Shown one piece after another: positions 60,501-64,000 of a stretch of 64,000 bases of DNA (positions are counted from its first letter, which is position 1; every line of letters begins with the position of its first letter). The notes under the pieces were generated by a model. It was not told the DNA's origin and searched no databases. It worked only from the letters and a program-made list of their open reading frames with translations. The stretch comes from Actinomyces sp. HPA0247. GTDB taxonomy: Bacteria; Actinomycetota; Actinomycetes; Actinomycetales; Actinomycetaceae. Made by a program: the position numbers and the translations under genes. The stretch covers positions 1,004,932-1,068,931 of the forward strand of contig KE150450.1 in the NCBI GenBank assembly GCA_000411415.1, written 5' to 3'.

Positions 60501-62141
60501 CGCGGCGACGTGCACACCGTCCTCAAGATCGACGAGGTCTCCAACCTGGGTGCCGCGAAGATCCGCCTGCGTTCCCTCGACGCGGCGATCACTGAGCGCG
60601 CCACCCTCGCCTCGACGATCGACGAGGCCGGGGCCGGGGACGGCACGGATGGCGCGGAACTGGCCCCCGCCTCGTCCGTGGGACTCGTGTCGGGTTCCGT
60701 CGACACCGCCACCCTGCGCGACCCCTCCGGGGACGCCGCCCGCGAGGAGCAGGCCGGTCACATCAAGCCGCGCACAGCCTTCACCGAGGAGATGCGCGAG
60801 GCCGGCTACGAGATCCTGGCCCCCCAGATGTCCCCGATCCACTTCCGCTTCCTCACCCCGCTGTTCGCGACCGCGGGCCTGAAGGTGCGCGTCCTGGAGC
60901 ACACGAGCCGCACCTCCATGGAAGTCGGCCTGAAGTACGTCAACAACGACTCGTGCTACCCGGCGATCGTCGTCATCGGTCAGCTCCTCGACGAGTTCAT
61001 CTCCGGGCGCGCGGACCCCGACCGCACCGCCGTCGGCATCACGCAGACGGGCGGTATGTGCCGCGCCAGCAACTACGCGGCCCTGCTGCGTAAGGGCCTG
61101 CGCGACGCCGGATACCCGCAGGTGCCCGTCATCGCGCTGTCCGTCCAGGGCATCGAGGACAACCCCGGCTTCCACCTGGGGATCCCCCACATCCACAAGG
61201 CGATCCAGGCGTTCGTCATCGGCGATGCCATCCAGTCGATGCTGCTGCGCGTGCGCCCCTACGAGGCCACGCCCGGCTCCGCGATGGAGCTGTACCGCAC
61301 GTGGGACGGCTACGTGCAGGAGTGGATCACGTCGGGCCGCGTGACGGCCCTCGGCGGGCGCGTCTCCTACGGGAAGATCATCCGCGAGTGCGTGCGTGCC
61401 TTCGACGCCCTGCCCCTGCGCGACATTCCGCGTAAGCCGCGCGTCGGCCTGGTCGGCGAGATCCTCGTGAAGTTCCACCCCGACGCCAACAACCACGCCG
61501 TCGACGTCATCGAGGCCGAGGGCTGCGAGGCCGAACTGCCCGGCCTCATGCAGTTCTTCCACAACTCCGTGGCGACCGCCGCGTGGGACAAGGAGAACCT
61601 GGGCATTGACGGCAAGCAGCGCTACATCATGCCGATTGTTTTGTGGGCGCTTAAGAAGTACGAGAAGCCCGTGCACCGCGCGTTTGCGGCCACGAACGGT
61701 AAGTTCGAGCCGCACCGGCCCATCGAAGAGATGATCGAGCGTTCCCAGGACATCGCGCGCCTGGGCAACCAGGCCGGCGAAGGCTGGTACCTGACCGCCG
61801 AAATGGTCGACATGATCGAACACGGCTGCCCGAACATCATCTGCGCCCAGCCGTTTGCGTGCCTGCCCAACCACGTCGTCGGCAAGGGCATGTTCCGCGC
61901 GCTGCGCACCCGCTACCCCGAGGCAAACATCGTGGCCGTCGACTACGACCCGGGCGCCTCCGAGGTGAACCAGCTCAACCGCATCAAGCTGATGCTCGCC
62001 ACCGCCCTGCAGGACCCCCAGGCGCACGACGGCGACGTTCTGCAGCTGGTCGACGTCGAAGAGCCGACGTCGTGCGGCGGGTCCGGCTCCGTCATGCTCG
62101 GCATGCCGACCATCCCGACGAGGCGCGCGGCCTTCCGCTGA
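57576..62141 (+). CDS. Acyl-CoA dehydratase activase-related giant protein (BadF/HgdC-type fused to dehydratase-like domains)
   Basis: 1521 residues from an ATG after AGGAGG. Two BadF/BcrA-type ATPase domains come first: LGIDVGSTTVKAVVLDGN with ELGGEDAKLTYL, and from about 345 LGIDAGSTTIKAVVIDS with DIGGQDMKYLR and the cluster cysteines in NEACSSGCGSF and GTRCTVF. From about 625 a DUF2229-type domain follows (CRLCQNHCQMTIS, MYENYPFWFTMLTALGFRV), then hydroxyacyl-CoA-dehydratase-like segments with conserved Cys (SENVCYPAKLVHGH, DSCYPAIVVIGQ, TQTGGMCRASNYA). The protein stands alone with no dehydratase subunits nearby. A linker near residues 1015-1060 contains the 14-mer motif. The substrate is unknown. 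Confidence 0.88.
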   Translation: MTTQGHHEATRPYQLGIDVGSTTVKAVVLDGNRRLFSDYRRHNADVRASLGALLADVERALPGARVHAAITGSGGLTTARAMGIPFVQEVIAGTEATQRLHPEVDVVIELGGEDAKLTYLHPTPEQRMNGTCAGGTGAFIDQMATLLHTDASGLGELATRHTQLYPIASRCGVFAKSDIQPLINQGAAHEDLAASIFNAVATQTIAGLACGRPIRGTVMFLGGPLHFLPALREAYKALLPKADAFVTPDDAQLYVAIGAALLAQKEAAKKARQAEEAGATSVETRGEKLTTLMERLAAAPVQVESPRMDPLFATPEDREEFIARHSLDVIPKASLDEAEGRCWLGIDAGSTTIKAVVIDSQDRIVFTHYASNEGDPVAAAVDIVRAVRSALPEGCEIGRSCATGYGEGLVKAALTMDEGEIETMAHYRAAEFICPGVTSVIDIGGQDMKYLRIRDHAVDSISVNEACSSGCGSFLQTFAQTMGTDVRSFARMAMESESPVDLGTRCTVFMNSSVKQAQKEGADVRDISAGLSYSVVRNALYKVIKLKEPSDLGERVVVQGGTFLNDSVLRAFELLTGREVVRPDIAGLMGAYGAALTARMHDTGEGTSSLATIEALEGFAVDTTRKTCRLCQNHCQMTISTFSNGERHVSGNRCERGASLERVPKKSELPNLYDWKYKRIFGYRRLTEKKAFRGDIGIPRVLGMYENYPFWFTMLTALGFRVMISGRSNHDLFETGMESIPSENVCYPAKLVHGHIESLLDKGITTIFYPCVDFEQKLTESENSYNCPIVATYPEVIRNNMERLLEPGTKFISPFVNFGNREYLPAHLSKTFKEYGYDIPVEEMKAALDKAWEEDAAVKAEIRAKGVETIEWMREHGVRGIVLAGRPYHLDPEINHGIPEVIVGLGMAVLTEDSIIDARLERPLRVLDQWSYHSRLYEAAARVGDEPDLEMVQLNSFGCGVDAITADQVQEILEGRGDVHTVLKIDEVSNLGAAKIRLRSLDAAITERATLASTIDEAGAGDGTDGAELAPASSVGLVSGSVDTATLRDPSGDAAREEQAGHIKPRTAFTEEMREAGYEILAPQMSPIHFRFLTPLFATAGLKVRVLEHTSRTSMEVGLKYVNNDSCYPAIVVIGQLLDEFISGRADPDRTAVGITQTGGMCRASNYAALLRKGLRDAGYPQVPVIALSVQGIEDNPGFHLGIPHIHKAIQAFVIGDAIQSMLLRVRPYEATPGSAMELYRTWDGYVQEWITSGRVTALGGRVSYGKIIRECVRAFDALPLRDIPRKPRVGLVGEILVKFHPDANNHAVDVIEAEGCEAELPGLMQFFHNSVATAAWDKENLGIDGKQRYIMPIVLWALKKYEKPVHRAFAATNGKFEPHRPIEEMIERSQDIARLGNQAGEGWYLTAEMVDMIEHGCPNIICAQPFACLPNHVVGKGMFRALRTRYPEANIVAVDYDPGASEVNQLNRIKLMLATALQDPQAHDGDVLQLVDVEEPTSCGGSGSVMLGMPTIPTRRAAFR
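60621..60634 (+). repeat. GACGAGGCCGGGGC motif copy inside the activase-related gene
   Basis: Exact copy, encoding DEAGA in a Gly/Ala/Ser-rich linker between two conserved domains. Confidence 0.8.
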
Positions 62142-62158
62142 CCCAGCCGTGACACCGA

Positions 62159-62192
62159 GAGGGGGACGGAGCTCGCAGGCTCCGTCCCCCTC
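62159..62192. terminator. Bidirectional terminator
   Basis: A perfect 14-bp stem (GAGGGGGACGGAGC with GCTCCGTCCCCCTC) and a 6-base loop between two convergent genes. Confidence 0.85.
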
Positions 62193-62215
62193 GTGCGCAC
62201 TGTCCCCGGCCGCGT

Positions 62216-63826
62216 CTAAGGCGCGGTCATGACCCCGCGCCCGATCTCAAACCCGGCCGGCGCCCAGCCTGTCCCATACGACAGGCGCACCGACACCTCG
62301 CGCACGCCCGAGGCCGGCCACTCCACCGGGAGGAACCCCGTCTCGCCGGGCGCGACGTCCAGGAACGCCGGGAACTCCCAGGTCGGTTGCCCATCCTCGA
62401 TCACCCGACACAGGAACTCCAGGTCGGCCGTCGACGTAAACGTCATGTGGTTACGCACCGTCACCCCCGAATACGAGGGAGCAACGGAGACAGGCGTGTA
62501 GTGCAGCTCCTCCCTGCGTACCTCGGCGAGGTCCGGGAAGTCGCCGCCCGCGTACACCGGGCGCGTCGAGTCCAGCGCTAGGGCCGCGTGGACCTCCTCG
62601 TCAATCTCGCCCACGTTCCACGCTATGACGCTCGGGTGCGCCCGATCCCTGCGGATCGCCGCCTCGATCGCCTCGTCGCGCGCGATTCCAGGCTCGTACA
62701 TCGTGGAGGGCCGGTTAATGATGTACAGGCCGTACAGGTCCGCCAATTCGTAGAAGCGCGCGTGCGCGGGCCCCTGCTCGATCACAACAGTGTTCACTCC
62801 GTGGCGCTTACACCACACGATGTCATCGAGCATGTCCTGCAGGCCCACCGCGAGCCCGGTGCGCCCGTCGCACTCGTTGCGGCGCACACCTTGCAACACC
62901 AGAGGGCGCCCGCCCAGGTGGACCCCCTGCGGCGCGGCTGCCAAGTCGCGGAAGCCAACATACAAGGCAACCGTGTCTTGCGTGCCCGCCTCCTCGTCGC
63001 TCACCGTCACGACGAGCGCGTACAAGGCAGGCTCCTCCGCACTCCACGGAAGCACGTCCAATCCGCTCGCCTCCAGCACCTCGCCGGCGGGCGCGCTCGC
63101 GGACCATATCTCCTGCTGCTCCGCTTCACCAAGCAGTGCCGCGCGCACGCTCGAGTTGTTTGACTCCGCCGAGGCCTCGATGCGCAGCCGCAGGCTCCCA
63201 TTCCTGCCATCGTGCGAGGCCTGGGGGATCAGGTCGACAATGTGCGCGGCTGGGCGCGCCTCCAGCGACACCTCGCGGAACAGGCCGTGGCAGCACGCCG
63301 GAGAATCCATGAGAAGCACGGCGATCGCGTGAGTGTGCGTCGGCTGCAGCGCGTCCGTCACGTCGAAGGCGGTGGGGATGAAACCGTCCGCGCAAAAGCC
63401 CACGAACGTTCCGTCGACCCACGCGTACAGGGGACCCGTGAAACCACCGAAGGTCAGCGTCATGGTCCAGCCGCGCTCTGCCGCGTCCTTGAGGGGCGCG
63501 TCAAGGATGAACTCACGGCGCAGGATCGAGGCGCGCACCCGGTCCGGGCCCCCCTCCTCGTCCAGCCTGCGGGCCTCTTCCTCTCGGCGCACCCATGCGC
63601 CGTCCATCTCCAGCACGCCGGGCACCGACGTCGCCTCGAAATCACGCTGAAGGGGAGTGCGCTTGATCAACTCGGCGGGAGTGCCAGATACACCCGTGAC
63701 CTGCCAGGTGCTGGACAGCATTTGAAGTGGCCTGCGCGACCTCCACGTCGAGTGCACCGTCAGGCGGTTCACCGACGCCCCCGGGTCCCGCAGCCATGCA
63801 ACGTCTGGTTCCGGGATGTGTTTCAT
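62216..63826 (-). CDS. GH2-like (beta-galactosidase-type) protein lacking catalytic residues
   Basis: 536 residues from the ATG of MKHIPEPDVAW; an ATG 8 codons earlier is equally possible since neither has a clear ribosome site. The GH2 sugar-binding domain (DGAWVRREEEARR ... AWVDGTFVGF) and immunoglobulin-like domain are present. A shortened TIM-barrel part follows with LGGRPLVLQGVRRNECDGRTG and KRHGVNTVVIEQGPAHARFYELAD. The acid/base motif GNE of LacZ-type enzymes reads WNVGEID, and no segment resembling the nucleophile ICEYAHAMGN is found before the C-terminal beta domain. It is about half the length of LacZ and probably not a normal hydrolase. Confidence 0.8.
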   Translation of the reverse strand: MKHIPEPDVAWLRDPGASVNRLTVHSTWRSRRPLQMLSSTWQVTGVSGTPAELIKRTPLQRDFEATSVPGVLEMDGAWVRREEEARRLDEEGGPDRVRASILRREFILDAPLKDAAERGWTMTLTFGGFTGPLYAWVDGTFVGFCADGFIPTAFDVTDALQPTHTHAIAVLLMDSPACCHGLFREVSLEARPAAHIVDLIPQASHDGRNGSLRLRIEASAESNNSSVRAALLGEAEQQEIWSASAPAGEVLEASGLDVLPWSAEEPALYALVVTVSDEEAGTQDTVALYVGFRDLAAAPQGVHLGGRPLVLQGVRRNECDGRTGLAVGLQDMLDDIVWCKRHGVNTVVIEQGPAHARFYELADLYGLYIINRPSTMYEPGIARDEAIEAAIRRDRAHPSVIAWNVGEIDEEVHAALALDSTRPVYAGGDFPDLAEVRREELHYTPVSVAPSYSGVTVRNHMTFTSTADLEFLCRVIEDGQPTWEFPAFLDVAPGETGFLPVEWPASGVREVSVRLSYGTGWAPAGFEIGRGVMTAP

Positions 63827-64000
63827 GTAATTAAAGTACCATTTAATCATTAGTCATGAAATGGCAATATATCTGAAATGTGCGCAAATGTGCCTTGACA
63901 TGCAGAATTTCTACGGGTGACAAGTGGGATGGCGACCACATTCTGGGATTTATGGTCACGCGGATGGGCAAAATTACCGTTCCGGGGAGGTGCGGTTTGG
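63827..64000. other. AT-rich upstream region of the GH2-like gene
   Basis: This end stretch is much more AT-rich than the rest of the window and has no reading frame of note. It is the promoter side of the minus-strand GH2-like gene. Confidence 0.4.

Overview
The window is high-GC (roughly two-thirds G+C by eye) chromosomal DNA from an actinobacterium. The gene content (NarGHJI nitrate reductase with NarK, paired crcB genes, NCS2 uracil permease, DppBC with a fused DppD-DppF ATPase, a giant acyl-CoA dehydratase activase-related protein and a choline-binding-repeat surface protein) fits an oral, nitrate-reducing Actinomyces/Schaalia-type organism, with Schaalia odontolytica as my best guess. 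That assignment comes from gene content only.

Layout. 1-3.7 kb: end of a TRIC-type channel gene, an APC amino-acid permease, a secreted HNH nuclease-like protein and a VanZ protein. 3.7-7.3 kb (minus strand): an ABC-2 exporter with a histidine kinase and LuxR-type response regulator. 7.3-8.7 kb: a gene-free block of short palindromic repeats. 8.7-14.4 kb (minus): oligopeptide ABC uptake. 14.7-18.2 kb (minus): osmoprotectant ABC uptake with a MarR regulator. 18.4-22.7 kb: a voltage-gated-type K+ channel, a broken ISL3-type insertion sequence, a uracil permease and a small membrane protein. 23.0-24.7 kb: tRNA-Ser, a YbaK-type deacylase, SRP RNA and tRNA-Arg. 24.8-26.1 kb: a second gene-free, repeat-rich block. 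26.1-32.7 kb: gluQ, crcB pair, metNIQ, yagU and upp. 32.9-57.3 kb: a molybdenum-cofactor and nitrate-respiration region. 57.6-63.8 kb: the activase-related giant and a degenerate GH2 protein.

The 34-57 kb region works as one unit. MoaA and MoaC make the pterin precursor. MoaE and a MoaD domain insert the dithiolene sulfur. MoeB activates MoaD. Mog and MoeA insert molybdate, and MobA adds the nucleotide. ModA and a ModB-ModC fusion import molybdate. NarK and NarGHJI use the finished cofactor for nitrate respiration. The only MoaD in the window is the C-terminal domain of a predicted winged-helix regulator, which is the most unusual protein architecture here.

The non-coding sequence is also unusual. 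A 14-bp motif, GACGAGGCCGKGGC, recurs 17 times by my count. It occurs in coding and intergenic DNA and often as inverted pairs where terminators are expected. Besides it there are at least four families of short structured repeats: elements of about 115 bp with 20-bp inverted ends; 75-bp hairpins whose stems change in concert; arrays of 17-bp repeats at 41-bp period that invert around a conserved centre; and a 19-bp iteron-like array.
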